Assembly (NCBI GenBank): GCA_045538875.1
Contig: JAZQEG010000007.1
Coordinates: 1 to 64,000 of the forward strand
Origin: RGIG4708 sp045538875
Lineage (GTDB): Bacteria; Bacillota; Clostridia; UMGS1810
Length of the DNA: 64,000 nt
Direction: 5' to 3'
How positions within the stretch are numbered: position 1 is the stretch's first letter; each line of letters begins with the position of its first letter. The notes under the pieces were generated by a model that searched no databases, was not told the DNA's origin, and was given only the letters and a program-made list of their open reading frames with translations. Made by a program: the position numbers and the translations under genes. This document shows, one piece after another, positions 50,271-58,628 of the stretch.

Positions 50271-51047
50271 ATGAAAAGAAAAACCAAAATTGTAATTGCA
50301 GACGAAAACAAGGATTTTTGTGCCAATTTAAGAAAGTACTTGTCTGAAATTGAACTGTTTGAGGTGGCAGGCACAGTCCACGATGGTAAGGCTGCCTATG
50401 AGCTGGTGCTCGAAACCAAGCCAGATGTGCTTATTATTAATATTGTGCTTCCGTTTTTGGATGGGCTTGCGGTGATGAGCAAAATAAATGCTAATGCCAT
50501 TGTAAGCAAAAAGCCAAAAACAATTGTACTATCGCCATCTGCTCACGAAAGCCTGATAAACTCAGCAATGAACCATGGTGCCGATTATTATTTAATAAAA
50601 CCATTTGAATTTGCTGTGGTACGCGACCGCATTGTTGATATTACGGGCGAAAAATTTGCAAAAGGTGACAGCAAAGGAACCGACCTGCGCTCTATGGATA
50701 TAGAAACAAATATCACCATGCACATTCAGCAGCTTGGTGTGCCCGCTCATATAAAAGGGTATCAGTATATACGCGATGCAATTACTATGGTAATAAATGA
50801 TATGGATGCAATAAATTCTATAACAAAGGTTTTGTATCCTACAGTTGCACGCCACTATAACACAACTCCATCAAGAGTAGAAAGAGCAATAAGGCACGCA
50901 ATTGAAGTAGCGTGGGACAGAGGAAATCCCGATGTGCTAAACGATTTGTTTGGCTACACTATTTTGTCGAGCAAGGGCAAGCCTACAAACAGCGAATTTA
51001 TTGCAATGATTGCAGACAAAATCAGGCTTGAAATGAAAGCTTGTTAA
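50271..51047 (+). CDS. spo0A: Sporulation master regulator Spo0A
   Basis: A 258-residue response regulator. The receiver (residues 1-125) has IADENKDFC at the acidic pocket, KPDVLIINIVLPFLDGLAVM around the phosphorylation site, and LIKPFE. At the expected phospho-Asp position the sequence is IINIVLP, so the usual Asp (LLDIIMP in Bacillus) appears to be Asn. The DNA-binding domain has the Spo0A signature: ITMHIQQLGVPAHIKGYQYIRDAI, LYPTVARHYNTTPSRVERAIRHAIEVAWDRGN and KPTNSEFIAMIADKIRLE. AAGGAGG precedes two adjacent ATGs (50268, 50271); the second has better spacing. It is not linked to spoIVB. Confidence 0.93.
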   Translation: MKRKTKIVIADENKDFCANLRKYLSEIELFEVAGTVHDGKAAYELVLETKPDVLIINIVLPFLDGLAVMSKINANAIVSKKPKTIVLSPSAHESLINSAMNHGADYYLIKPFEFAVVRDRIVDITGEKFAKGDSKGTDLRSMDIETNITMHIQQLGVPAHIKGYQYIRDAITMVINDMDAINSITKVLYPTVARHYNTTPSRVERAIRHAIEVAWDRGNPDVLNDLFGYTILSSKGKPTNSEFIAMIADKIRLEMKAC

Positions 51048-51090
51048 TTTTGGTATTACATGATTTAAAATTTCAATGGATAAAATACAA

Positions 51091-51118
51091 AGAGAACCAT
51101 GATTTTTCATGGTTCTCT
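51091..51118. terminator. Terminator between spo0A and serS
   Basis: AGAGAACCATGA and TCATGGTTCTCT form a perfect 12-bp stem with loop TTTT. It lies between convergent genes; the plus side continues ACGCTTTTTGA. Confidence 0.8.
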
Positions 51119-51189
51119 ACGCTTTTTGAGTATATTAATGGCATAATACATTTTACGATTATCTATTTTGGCCACTTAATTTTTTATTC

Positions 51190-52464
51190 TTATTTTTCTA
51201 TTTTGGTTTTGCCGCCCATATAAGGTACAAGCACTTCAGGAATTGTAACAGAGCCGTCGGCATTTTGATAATTTTCCAAAATTGCAGCAACTGTTCGGCC
51301 TATTGCAACACCGCTTCCGTTAAGAGTGTGCACAAACTGCGCTTTGTCTTTAGGTCCTCTTTTAAATTTGATGTTTGCACGCCTTGCCTGAAAATCCTCA
51401 AAATTTGAGCAGGAAGAAATTTCTACATATCTGTTGTAACTTGGCATCCACACTTCGATATCATATTTTTTTGCGGCTGTAAAGCCAAGGTCGCCAACAC
51501 ATATTTTTACAACCCTATATGGTATTTTAAGAAGTTGCAAAACTTTTTCTGCATCGTTTGTGAGTTTTTCAAGTTCCTGGTATGAGTTTTCGGGATCGGC
51601 AAATTTTACAAGCTCAACCTTGTTAAACTGGTGCTGACGAATAAGTCCTCTTGTATCACGACCTGCAGAGCCCGCCTCTGCACGAAAACATGCAGAATAT
51701 GCAACATGCTTAACAGGAAGGTCTGTGGCATCGAGCACTTCATCTCTGTACATATTTGTAACAGGCACTTCCGCAGTAGGAATAAGAAAATATTCGGTTG
51801 ATGCAACTTTAAATGCATCTTCCTCAAACTTAGGAAGCTGACCAGTTCCTACCATACTTCTTCTGTGAACCATATATGGTGGAAATATCTCTTTGTATCC
51901 GCTCATTTCGGTGTGTGTATCGAGGAAAAAGTTGATAATTGCACGCTCTAAGCGAGCGCCTGCCCCTTTGTAGTAGGTAAAACGGGCACCTGTAACCTTG
52001 CCTGCTCTGCCTGCATCAAGAATATCAAGGTTTTCACCAACATCCCAGTGTGCTTTTGGCTCAAAATCAAACTTTGTAGGCTCCATAAATTTGCGAATTT
52101 CTACATTGTCTTCGTCTGTATCGCCATCTGGCACTTCACTATTTGGAATATTTGGGATTGAATACATAATATCCTCAATTTTTTCGTCAAGTGCTTTAAT
52201 TTGTTCGTCATCTGCTTTGATTTTGTCCGATATTTCTTTCATTTCGGCAAAAACAGGTGCTACATCTTCACCATTCTTTTTCATAACGGGGATTTTTTTG
52301 CTCACATCATTTTGGCGTGCTTTGAGTTGCTCAGTCTGATACATAATTTCTCTCTTTTGTTTGTCAAGCTCAAGCAAAAGGTCTATATCAATATCCATTT
52401 TTCGTCTTTTAAGTGCAGCCTTTACTATTTCGGGTTGTGTTCTTATTAATTTAATGTCTAACAT
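51190..52464 (-). CDS. serS: Seryl-tRNA synthetase
   Basis: A 424-residue class IIa synthetase. The N-terminal 100 residues form the long antiparallel coiled coil that grips tRNA-Ser. The catalytic domain has PTAEVPVTNMYRDE, ACFRAEAGSAGRDTRGLIRQHQFNKVELVKF (motif 2) and the C-terminal LNGSGVAIGRTVAAILENYQ (motif 3). It charges serine and, through SelA or not, selenocysteine tRNA. No T-box leader was found because a small gene precedes it by 12 bases. Confidence 0.97.
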   Translation of the reverse strand: MLDIKLIRTQPEIVKAALKRRKMDIDIDLLLELDKQKREIMYQTEQLKARQNDVSKKIPVMKKNGEDVAPVFAEMKEISDKIKADDEQIKALDEKIEDIMYSIPNIPNSEVPDGDTDEDNVEIRKFMEPTKFDFEPKAHWDVGENLDILDAGRAGKVTGARFTYYKGAGARLERAIINFFLDTHTEMSGYKEIFPPYMVHRRSMVGTGQLPKFEEDAFKVASTEYFLIPTAEVPVTNMYRDEVLDATDLPVKHVAYSACFRAEAGSAGRDTRGLIRQHQFNKVELVKFADPENSYQELEKLTNDAEKVLQLLKIPYRVVKICVGDLGFTAAKKYDIEVWMPSYNRYVEISSCSNFEDFQARRANIKFKRGPKDKAQFVHTLNGSGVAIGRTVAAILENYQNADGSVTIPEVLVPYMGGKTKIEK

Positions 52465-52476
52465 TTTATATTCTCC

Positions 52477-52884
52477 TTATCTGTTAATTTTGTTGTAGAT
52501 ATAAAGCTGTGACTCTGTAAGCATTTGTTTGTCAAGCTCAGCAATTATACTTTTTGCCTCATTTCTTTTTCCGATATCATACATTTTCATTGCTTGTATC
52601 AATTTTTCGGTTGCAAGAATCTGACTTGCCTTTTCCGAAATATCTTTTTCGTATTTTTCGATTGTGGCATTGGCGCTTTCAAGCTCTTTTGTCATAACCT
52701 TCATACTGTCGGTAAGTGTTTGATACTGCTCGGTGATTTCTACAAGATTTTGTTTTATACCCTGGCTTTCGGCAAGCTCTTTGGCATAATTGTTTTGAGT
52801 AAGCCCCGCAAACAATATAAGCACAAGCGCAAAAGAAAACAAAATCGCAATATACATAAGTAAAAATTTTGTGTTTTTTTTCAT
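52477..52884 (-). CDS. Unknown small membrane coiled-coil protein
   Basis: I do not recognise this 135-residue protein. It has an N-terminal transmembrane helix (about residues 7-28, LLMYIAILFSFALVLILFAG), a coiled coil (about 35-95, Glu/Lys/Ala-rich) and a short C-terminal helical part (ATEKLIQAMKMYDIGKRNEAKSIIAELD) that looks like a single TPR-like hairpin. A bitopic coiled-coil protein next to parAB might be a division or envelope factor, but nothing shows this. The ATG at 52884 has only a weak binding site (AAAGG). It precedes serS by 12 bases. Confidence 0.7.
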   Translation of the reverse strand: MKKNTKFLLMYIAILFSFALVLILFAGLTQNNYAKELAESQGIKQNLVEITEQYQTLTDSMKVMTKELESANATIEKYEKDISEKASQILATEKLIQAMKMYDIGKRNEAKSIIAELDKQMLTESQLYIYNKINR

Positions 52885-53022
52885 AATTTGTTCCAAGCCT
52901 TTCTGATTTTTGTAATTTAGCTTCTATTGTTGAATTATGCTCAAAATTTAATTTTAAGACATTTTTGCTGTTATATGATAAATTACATTGCCTGTTGTGT
53001 ATTTGTGCGTTACAAAGGGCAA

Positions 53023-53895
53023 CTATTTTCCACTATTTGTTAACAAATTGGTAATTCTTTCCAAATCCTCTGTTGAATAATAATCTATTGTGATTTTGCC
53101 TTTTCCATTTTTGCCATTTGCAATTTTTACTTTTGTTGCAAGCGAATTTGCAATGGTTTTTTCAATTTGTTCAAAAGCAAGTTTTACATTTATATTTTGT
53201 GGTGCCTTTGGTTTTTGTTTTTTGTTTAGCTGTTTTAAAAGCAATTCAAGCTCACGGACCGAAAGAGATTTTTCGGCAGCCTCTTTTGCAAGCTTTGACT
53301 GAAGCTTGCTGTCAACAGCTACAAGCACCTTTGCATGACCTGTAGAAATTTTGCCGTCTGCAAGCAACTCGAGGGCAGTTTTTGAAAGAGTGAGCAATCG
53401 CAATGAGTTTGCAATACTGCTGCGGCTTTTTGAAAGCCTTTGGGCAATTTTTTCCTGAGTAAGATTGAAGTCGTCCATAAGCTTGCGATACGCAAATGCC
53501 TCTTCAACGGGGTTAAGATCCTGGCGCTGCAGATTTTCGATAAGTGCTACCTCATAAAGCTTTGCATCATCATAATCCTTTATTATTGCAGGTATTGTTT
53601 TAATTCCTGCGAGCTTTGAGGCACGCCATCTGCGTTCACCTGCAATTATTTTGTAGTATCCGTTTACAGGCGGAGCCACAATTATTGGCGAAATAACGCC
53701 ATGTTCTTTTATAGACTCAGCAAGCTCTGTAAGAGCCTCATCTTCAAATACTTTTCGCGGCTGATTACTGTTTGGCTCAACATCCATAACCTTGAGAGTA
53801 ACTATTGGTTCGCCCTTTGTTTGAGCAGATTCACTCTCAAGCTGCTGTGTTGAAATTAATGCGTTAAGTCCCTTTCCAAGACCTTTTTTAGCCAT
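53023..53895 (-). CDS. parB: Chromosome-partitioning protein ParB (Spo0J)
   Basis: A 290-residue ParB. It starts MAKKGLGKGLNALIS and contains NPNQPR-like PNSNQPRKVF, the CTPase box GERRWRASKLAG (box II), ALIENLQRQDLNPVEEA and the helix-turn-helix LTQEKIAQRLSKSRSSIANSLRLLTL. It binds parS, forms CTP-gated clamps and loads SMC; with ParA it segregates origins. It is the second gene after parA, 21 bases apart. The stop lies in a 138-base gap before the small coiled-coil gene. Confidence 0.95.
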   Translation of the reverse strand: MAKKGLGKGLNALISTQQLESESAQTKGEPIVTLKVMDVEPNSNQPRKVFEDEALTELAESIKEHGVISPIIVAPPVNGYYKIIAGERRWRASKLAGIKTIPAIIKDYDDAKLYEVALIENLQRQDLNPVEEAFAYRKLMDDFNLTQEKIAQRLSKSRSSIANSLRLLTLSKTALELLADGKISTGHAKVLVAVDSKLQSKLAKEAAEKSLSVRELELLLKQLNKKQKPKAPQNINVKLAFEQIEKTIANSLATKVKIANGKNGKGKITIDYYSTEDLERITNLLTNSGK

Positions 53896-53916
53896 TGTAT
53901 CAATCCTTTCGTTTGT

Positions 53917-54681
53917 TTATTTGTTTGCTTTTATTACTTCGCGGGCAAGTGACATATAACTCTCACAGCCCTTTGAAGTACTGTCGTATATATTAATGGG
54001 TTGTCCGTAGCTTGGTGCTTCACTAAGGCGCACATTGCGCGGAATTACCGACTTGTACAGCTTGGTGGCATAAAATTTTTTAACTTCGTCGGCAACCTGC
54101 ACCGAAAGGTTTGTGCGTGTGTCATACATGGTGAGCACTATGCCCTCTATGTCAAGCGTTGTATTAAGTTGCTTTTTTACCATTCTAATTGTGTTTGTAA
54201 GCTGGCTTAGGCCCTCTAAAGCATAGTATTCGCACTGAATAGGAATAATTATACTGTCGGTGCATACAAATGTGTTAAGTGTTATTAAACCCAGCGACGG
54301 CGGGCAATCTATAATTATAAAATCATAATCGTCCTTGATTTTTGACACTGCATCTTTAAGCATATATTCACGATTGCTAAGCGCAACAAGCTCAATTTCG
54401 GCACCTGCGAGGTCTATGCTTGATGGGCACACAAAAAGCTTTGGATACTCGGTTTTGAGTATAACATCTTTTATATCATCGCCGTTAATAATAACATCAT
54501 AAACAGATTTTGTCAATGTTTCACGCTCTATCCCCACGCCGCTTGTTGCGTTGCCCTGAGGGTCGGTATCTATAAGCAGCACCTTTTTGCCAAGTGCGGC
54601 AAGGCAGGAGCTTAAGTTAACAGAAGTTGTGGTTTTGCCAACTCCGCCTTTTTGATTGGCGACGGCAATACATTTTCCCAT
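53917..54681 (-). CDS. parA: Chromosome-partitioning ATPase ParA (Soj)
   Basis: A 254-residue ParA/Soj. The deviant Walker A motif KGGVGKTTTSVNLS is at residues 10-23, Walker A' IIIDCPPSLGLITLN and the C-terminal VIPRNVRLSEAPSYGQPINIYD are all present. The ATP dimer binds DNA non-specifically and moves ParB-parS complexes; in spore formers it also regulates DnaA. I chose the ATG at 54681 (after AGAGGTGAA), since the in-frame extension to 54741 contains the promoter. Confidence 0.96.
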   Translation of the reverse strand: MGKCIAVANQKGGVGKTTTSVNLSSCLAALGKKVLLIDTDPQGNATSGVGIERETLTKSVYDVIINGDDIKDVILKTEYPKLFVCPSSIDLAGAEIELVALSNREYMLKDAVSKIKDDYDFIIIDCPPSLGLITLNTFVCTDSIIIPIQCEYYALEGLSQLTNTIRMVKKQLNTTLDIEGIVLTMYDTRTNLSVQVADEVKKFYATKLYKSVIPRNVRLSEAPSYGQPINIYDSTSKGCESYMSLAREVIKANK

Positions 54682-54709
54682 ATTTTCACCTCTTTTGATA
54701 TTTGTATAT

Positions 54710-54738
54710 ATTGTATCACAAACAGAATGATTTTTCAA
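54710..54738 (-). promoter_or_regulatory. Sigma-A promoter of parA-parB
   Basis: On the minus strand TTGAAA (54733-54738) and TACAAT (54710-54715) are 17 bases apart, about 28 bases before the parA start. A parS-like site lies just upstream (54767). Confidence 0.7.
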
Positions 54739-54766
54739 CAAATATATTTAATTTAATGCACAAAAA

Positions 54767-54782
54767 TGTTCCACATGGAACA
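54767..54782. promoter_or_regulatory. parS: parS-like site 1
   Basis: TGTTCCACATGGAACA differs from the Bacillus parS TGTTCCACGTGAAACA at two positions and keeps the palindromic arms TGTTCC/GGAACA. It lies 86 bases before parA. Confidence 0.8.
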
Positions 54783-54930
54783 ATGATAGGCTTTTAAATA
54801 TACAAATCACAAAAAAACATACCAAAATCCAATGTTATATTGCCTTTTTTTGCTGCATTTATATACTGCACCGGTGGCCTTTTGTTATATGTGGCAACAA
54901 AATTTGACACAACACTTAAACGGCCAAACA

Positions 54931-54974
54931 AAAAGCAAAGCAAACTGCAAAAATGCAGTTTACTTTGCTTTTTG
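54931..54974 (-). terminator. Terminator of noc
   Basis: A long stem, AAAAAGCAAAGcAAACTGCA with TGCAGTTTaCTTTGCTTTTT, has one internal mismatch and loop AAAA. On the minus strand it ends in TTTTTGTTT. It lies about 85 bases past the noc stop. Confidence 0.8.
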
Positions 54975-55038
54975 GCTTTTTGTTTTATGTTGCAAAAATG
55001 ATTTGTAAATGCTTTGTCGCGCTCACCTTTTACATTTT

Positions 55039-55054
55039 TGTTCTACGTGGAACA
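55039..55054. promoter_or_regulatory. parS: parS-like site 2
   Basis: TGTTCTACGTGGAACA keeps the ACGTG core of parS and 14 of 16 bases of TGTTCCACGTGAAACA. It lies 6 bases past the noc stop codon, so the noc-parA gap holds two sites 272 bases apart. Confidence 0.75.
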
Positions 55055-55059
55055 TTTGT

Positions 55060-55902
55060 TTATTTATATATACATATATGATATTCAAACCTGTCGGGAA
55101 ATTCCATTTCCTTGGATTCCGTCTTTACCCCGCTTTGCTTCATCATTGTAACGGCTTTTTTAACTGTGTTGTTAAATATACGCACATCCTTTACAAGCGG
55201 CAAGCCAGTGTTTTTTTGCGTTTTTGATACCGAAGGTGTGCCGCACAGTATTTTGTCTACAAGGTCATCTGTCTGCTTTACATTGAGGCATTTTTCTAGT
55301 ATTTCGTTTACAACCTTCATTTGCATGTCCACATCACTTATACGCAGCAGTGCTCTTGCGTGACGCTCGGTAAGATGATTTTCGCAAATGATTATCCTTA
55401 CTGCCTCCGGCAATTTTAACAGGCGCACCTTGTTGGCTATGGTAGACTGATTTTTGCCAAGCTTTATTGCAAGCTGCTCCTGAGTATAGCCAAATTCTGA
55501 GAGCAATCGGTGATATGCCGTTGCCTCCTCCATAAAAGACAAATCACATCTTTGCACATTTTCGATTAAAGCCACAAGAGCACTGTCCATATTGCCCACA
55601 GCAACAACAATTGCAGGTATGCGCACAAGGCCTGCCATAATTGATGCACGCACCCTTCGCTCTCCTGACACAAGCTCATAATCGCCGCTTGGCAGCTTTC
55701 GCACAGTGATTGGCTGAATAACTCCGTACACCTTAATAGAATCTGAAAGCTCCTTTAACCCCTCTGCGCCAAAAACCCTCCGCGGTTGATTGGGATTTGC
55801 AACGATTTGTTTTATGGGGATTTGCTTTACATTTCCTCCTGTAACATTAAAGCTTGTGCCTCGTTTGTTCCTCATTGCATACATGCCGATAGTTTCTAGC
55901 AT
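55060..55902 (-). CDS. noc: Nucleoid occlusion protein Noc (ParB family)
   Basis: A 280-residue ParB paralogue. Box I is QIVANPNQPRRVFGAEGLKEL, box II GERRVRASIMAGLVRIPAIVV, box III LIENVQRCDLSFMEEATAYHRLL, and the helix-turn-helix is YTQEQLAIKLGKNQSTIANKVRLLKLP. Position between rsmG and parA, as in Bacillus, identifies it as Noc rather than a second Spo0J. The N-terminus is basic (AMRNKRGTSF), possibly a membrane-targeting helix as in Noc. It prevents division over the nucleoid. A spread-out C-terminal domain is present but poorly conserved. Confidence 0.88.
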   Translation of the reverse strand: MLETIGMYAMRNKRGTSFNVTGGNVKQIPIKQIVANPNQPRRVFGAEGLKELSDSIKVYGVIQPITVRKLPSGDYELVSGERRVRASIMAGLVRIPAIVVAVGNMDSALVALIENVQRCDLSFMEEATAYHRLLSEFGYTQEQLAIKLGKNQSTIANKVRLLKLPEAVRIIICENHLTERHARALLRISDVDMQMKVVNEILEKCLNVKQTDDLVDKILCGTPSVSKTQKNTGLPLVKDVRIFNNTVKKAVTMMKQSGVKTESKEMEFPDRFEYHICIYK

Positions 55903-55998
55903 AATACCACCCTTTCTTATGTACTTTCATAATTAAATGATATCATACACCAAATTAAATGTGAAACATTTTCGGTCGGGCAAAATCGGCACAAAACA

Positions 55999-56029
55999 AA
56001 AAGAACCGCTTTATTTCAGCGGTTCTTTT
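55999..56029 (-). terminator. Terminator of rsmG, with the stop codon in its loop
   Basis: AAAAGAACCGCT and AGCGGTTCTTTT pair perfectly (12 bp); the seven-base loop TTATTTC contains the rsmG stop codon. The upstream arm encodes the last rsmG residues. T-run follows on the minus strand. Such overlap means ribosomes at the stop codon could hinder hairpin formation. Confidence 0.88.
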
Positions 56030-56709
56030 GACGGTTTTGGTGCTTTTCTGGGATATTGAGATGAAATTGCTGATATTTTTTTGATTAAAACTATATTATG
56101 AGCATAATCTGTATCTGCAATTTTGTATTCAATTACACTTTCTACCTGTCCGCCCAAAAGCCTGATTGCATTTTGAGCCTCAATAATTTCCTCCTGAGCT
56201 TTTGGCCCCTTAAGAGCCGCAAAGTACCCTCCCACCTTTACAAACGGCAGGCACAACTCGCTCAGCGTTGCCAGGTTTGCAACGGCGCGTGAGGCACACA
56301 CATCAAATCTCTCGCGATAAAGCTTGTTGTGGGCCGCGTCCTCTGCTCGTGAATGTACACAGTTTACATCCAATCCAAGCTCTGTTGACACCTGGTTTAA
56401 AAAGTTTATTCTTTTGTTTAGTGAATCCATAAGAGTAACACGCAAAGTGGGATTGCAAATTTTCATAACAAGGCCCGGAAAGCCTGCTCCGGTGCCCACA
56501 TCAATAACAGATGCTCCGTCACTTATAACTCCGCTTTTAAAAATTTGCATGCAATCTATAAAATGCTTTTGAGCAACATCCTGAGGCTCTGTTATGGCAG
56601 TTAAATTTATTTTTTGGTTCCAATCTATCAAAAGCTCATAATATTTGTCAAGCTTTTGGCATATATCATCACTTATGCCCTGACCCGAAAGTATATCGTA
56701 AACAGTCAT
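56011..56709 (-). CDS. rsmG: 16S rRNA (guanine527-N7)-methyltransferase
   Basis: A 232-residue RsmG/GidB. AdoMet motif VIDVGTGAGFPGLVMKI (about residues 64-80), followed by LMDSLNKRINFLNQV and the active-site region VCASRAVANLATLSELCLPFVKVGGYFAALKG. It methylates G527 of 16S rRNA (loss gives low-level streptomycin resistance in other bacteria). It is 9 bases from mnmG. The last residues are KPSKEPLK, encoded in the terminator stem. Confidence 0.96.
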   Translation of the reverse strand: MTVYDILSGQGISDDICQKLDKYYELLIDWNQKINLTAITEPQDVAQKHFIDCMQIFKSGVISDGASVIDVGTGAGFPGLVMKICNPTLRVTLMDSLNKRINFLNQVSTELGLDVNCVHSRAEDAAHNKLYRERFDVCASRAVANLATLSELCLPFVKVGGYFAALKGPKAQEEIIEAQNAIRLLGGQVESVIEYKIADTDYAHNIVLIKKISAISSQYPRKAPKPSKEPLK

Positions 56710-56718
56710 AAAACCCTC

Positions 56719-58593
56719 CTATTTGTTTGTCTGCAAATATATGAGAAGTACATTCATATCCGAAGGCGAAACTCCCGATATTCTTGACGCCTGACCAACC
56801 GAAGCAGGCCGTATTTGCGACAGCTTTGCTATTGCCTCAAGGCGAAGGCCCGAAATTTTTTGGTAATCTATATCGTGAGGGATAGGGCGGTTTTCGAGCT
56901 TTTTAAACTTTTCCACCTGTTCAATCTGCTTTTTAATATATCCTTCGTATTTTATTTGAACATTTACCTCTTCCTGAATTTCTTTTGAAAGTTCAGGTCT
57001 GTTTGCATCTATTGGAGCCAATTTTTGATAATCAAGCTCAGGGCGGCGCACAAGCTCTCCAAGCTTTATGCCAGATTTAATAGGAGTGCTGCCATACATA
57101 CCAAGCAACTCAAGTACCTTATCATTAGGGCCTATGTTGCAATTTTCTACCCTGTGTATTTCATTTTCTATAGCTGCTTTTTTGTTTAAAAACCTCTGAT
57201 ATCTTTCTTCTGATATCAGACCAATCTGGTGTCCTTTTTCGGTAAGACGAAGGTCTGCATTGTCCTGACGCAAAAGGAGCCTGTACTCACTTCGGCTTGT
57301 CATCATGCGGTATGGCTCGTTTGTGCCCTTTATAACAAGGTCATCTATTAGCGTACCAATATAGCAATCACTTCGGTCAAGAGTAAACTCATCTTTGCCA
57401 AAAATTTTTTGTGCAGCATTAATTCCTGCTACAAGTCCCTGAGCTGCCGCCTCTTCGTAGCCCGAGCTGCCATTAAACTGGCCTGCTCCGTAAAGCCCAG
57501 GATAATTTTTAAACTCAAGAGTGTGCTTAAGCATTGTTGCATCACAGCAATCGTATTCAATAGCATATGCAGTGCGCATCATTTCGGCATTTTCGAGCCC
57601 CGCCACAGAATGAAGCATTTTTATCTGAACATCCTCAGGCATACTGGTTGAAAAACCCTGAACATACATTTCGTCTGTGGTAAGCCCCATAGGCTCTATA
57701 AAAAGCTGATGGCGTTCTTTGTCTTTAAACCTTTCTATTTTTGTTTCGATAGAAGGGCAATACCTTGGGCCAACACCTTCGATAAGCCCGTTGTACATAG
57801 GCGATTTGTCTAGGTTGTCAAGAATTATTTTGTGAGTTGTGGCATTGGTATAAGTGAGGTAGCACAAAACCTTGTTTTCACCAACCTCTGTGGTATCAAA
57901 AGAAAATGGCGTTATGTCATCGTCTCCCGCCTGAACCTGCATTTTTGAAAAATCGACACTCCGCTTGTTTATTCGTGCAGGCGTGCCTGTTTTAAAGCGC
58001 ATAAGGGGTATGCCTGCATTTATAAGGCACTCGGACAAATTCATCGACGGAAATATCCCGTCGGGGCCGCTGTCATATGCAACATTACCTATTATAACCT
58101 TGCCTTTTAAAAATGTACCTGTTGCAATTATTGCCGCTTTTACCTCATACCTTGCACCAAGGTGGGTTGTAACAGATTTTACATTGTTGTTATCATCAAA
58201 TTCTATATTAGTAACTTCTGCCTGTTTTATGTCAAGGTTTGGCTGAACCTCTAAGGTATGTTTCATTACATCCTGATATTTGCGCCTGTCCGACTGGACA
58301 CGGAGTGAGTATACTGCAGGGCCCTTTCCTTTGTTGAGTATGCGCGACTGTATAAAGGTTTTATCGGCAACCTTGCCCATTTCGCCGCCGAGAGCATCTA
58401 TCTCACGCACAAGGTGACCTTTTGCAGTCCCGCCTATACAAGGATTACAAAACATATTTGCTATGGAGTCTAAGTTTATGGCAAACATAATTGTTTTTGC
58501 GCCAAGGCGTGCACTTGCGAGAGCTGCCTCGCAACCTGCGTGGCCGCCGCCTATAACTGCAACATCATATTTGCCTGCATTGTAATGGTTCAA
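56719..58593 (-). CDS. mnmG: tRNA uridine-5-carboxymethylaminomethyl modification enzyme MnmG
   Basis: A 624-residue FAD enzyme. The start is a TTG at 58593, seven bases after AGGAGG; an in-frame ATG at 58644 lies inside mnmE and is rejected. The N-terminal YDVAVIGGGHAGCEAALASARLG binds FAD; FCNPCIGGTAKGHLVREIDALGG carries the conserved Cys, and AGQFNGSSGYEEAAAQGLVAGINAA and the C-terminal SGLRLEAIAKLSQIRPASVGQASRISGVSPSDMNVLLIYL are typical. With MnmE it modifies the wobble uridine of several tRNAs. Confidence 0.96.
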   Translation of the reverse strand: MNHYNAGKYDVAVIGGGHAGCEAALASARLGAKTIMFAINLDSIANMFCNPCIGGTAKGHLVREIDALGGEMGKVADKTFIQSRILNKGKGPAVYSLRVQSDRRKYQDVMKHTLEVQPNLDIKQAEVTNIEFDDNNNVKSVTTHLGARYEVKAAIIATGTFLKGKVIIGNVAYDSGPDGIFPSMNLSECLINAGIPLMRFKTGTPARINKRSVDFSKMQVQAGDDDITPFSFDTTEVGENKVLCYLTYTNATTHKIILDNLDKSPMYNGLIEGVGPRYCPSIETKIERFKDKERHQLFIEPMGLTTDEMYVQGFSTSMPEDVQIKMLHSVAGLENAEMMRTAYAIEYDCCDATMLKHTLEFKNYPGLYGAGQFNGSSGYEEAAAQGLVAGINAAQKIFGKDEFTLDRSDCYIGTLIDDLVIKGTNEPYRMMTSRSEYRLLLRQDNADLRLTEKGHQIGLISEERYQRFLNKKAAIENEIHRVENCNIGPNDKVLELLGMYGSTPIKSGIKLGELVRRPELDYQKLAPIDANRPELSKEIQEEVNVQIKYEGYIKKQIEQVEKFKKLENRPIPHDIDYQKISGLRLEAIAKLSQIRPASVGQASRISGVSPSDMNVLLIYLQTNK

Positions 58594-58628
58594 ATTGCTT
58601 CCTCCTCTGATTAGTATATTTTGTTCCG

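Noticed and set aside
51190..52964. T-box leader for serS
   Set aside because: serS is 12 bases behind another gene and the region before that gene lacks the T-box sequence and specifier stem.
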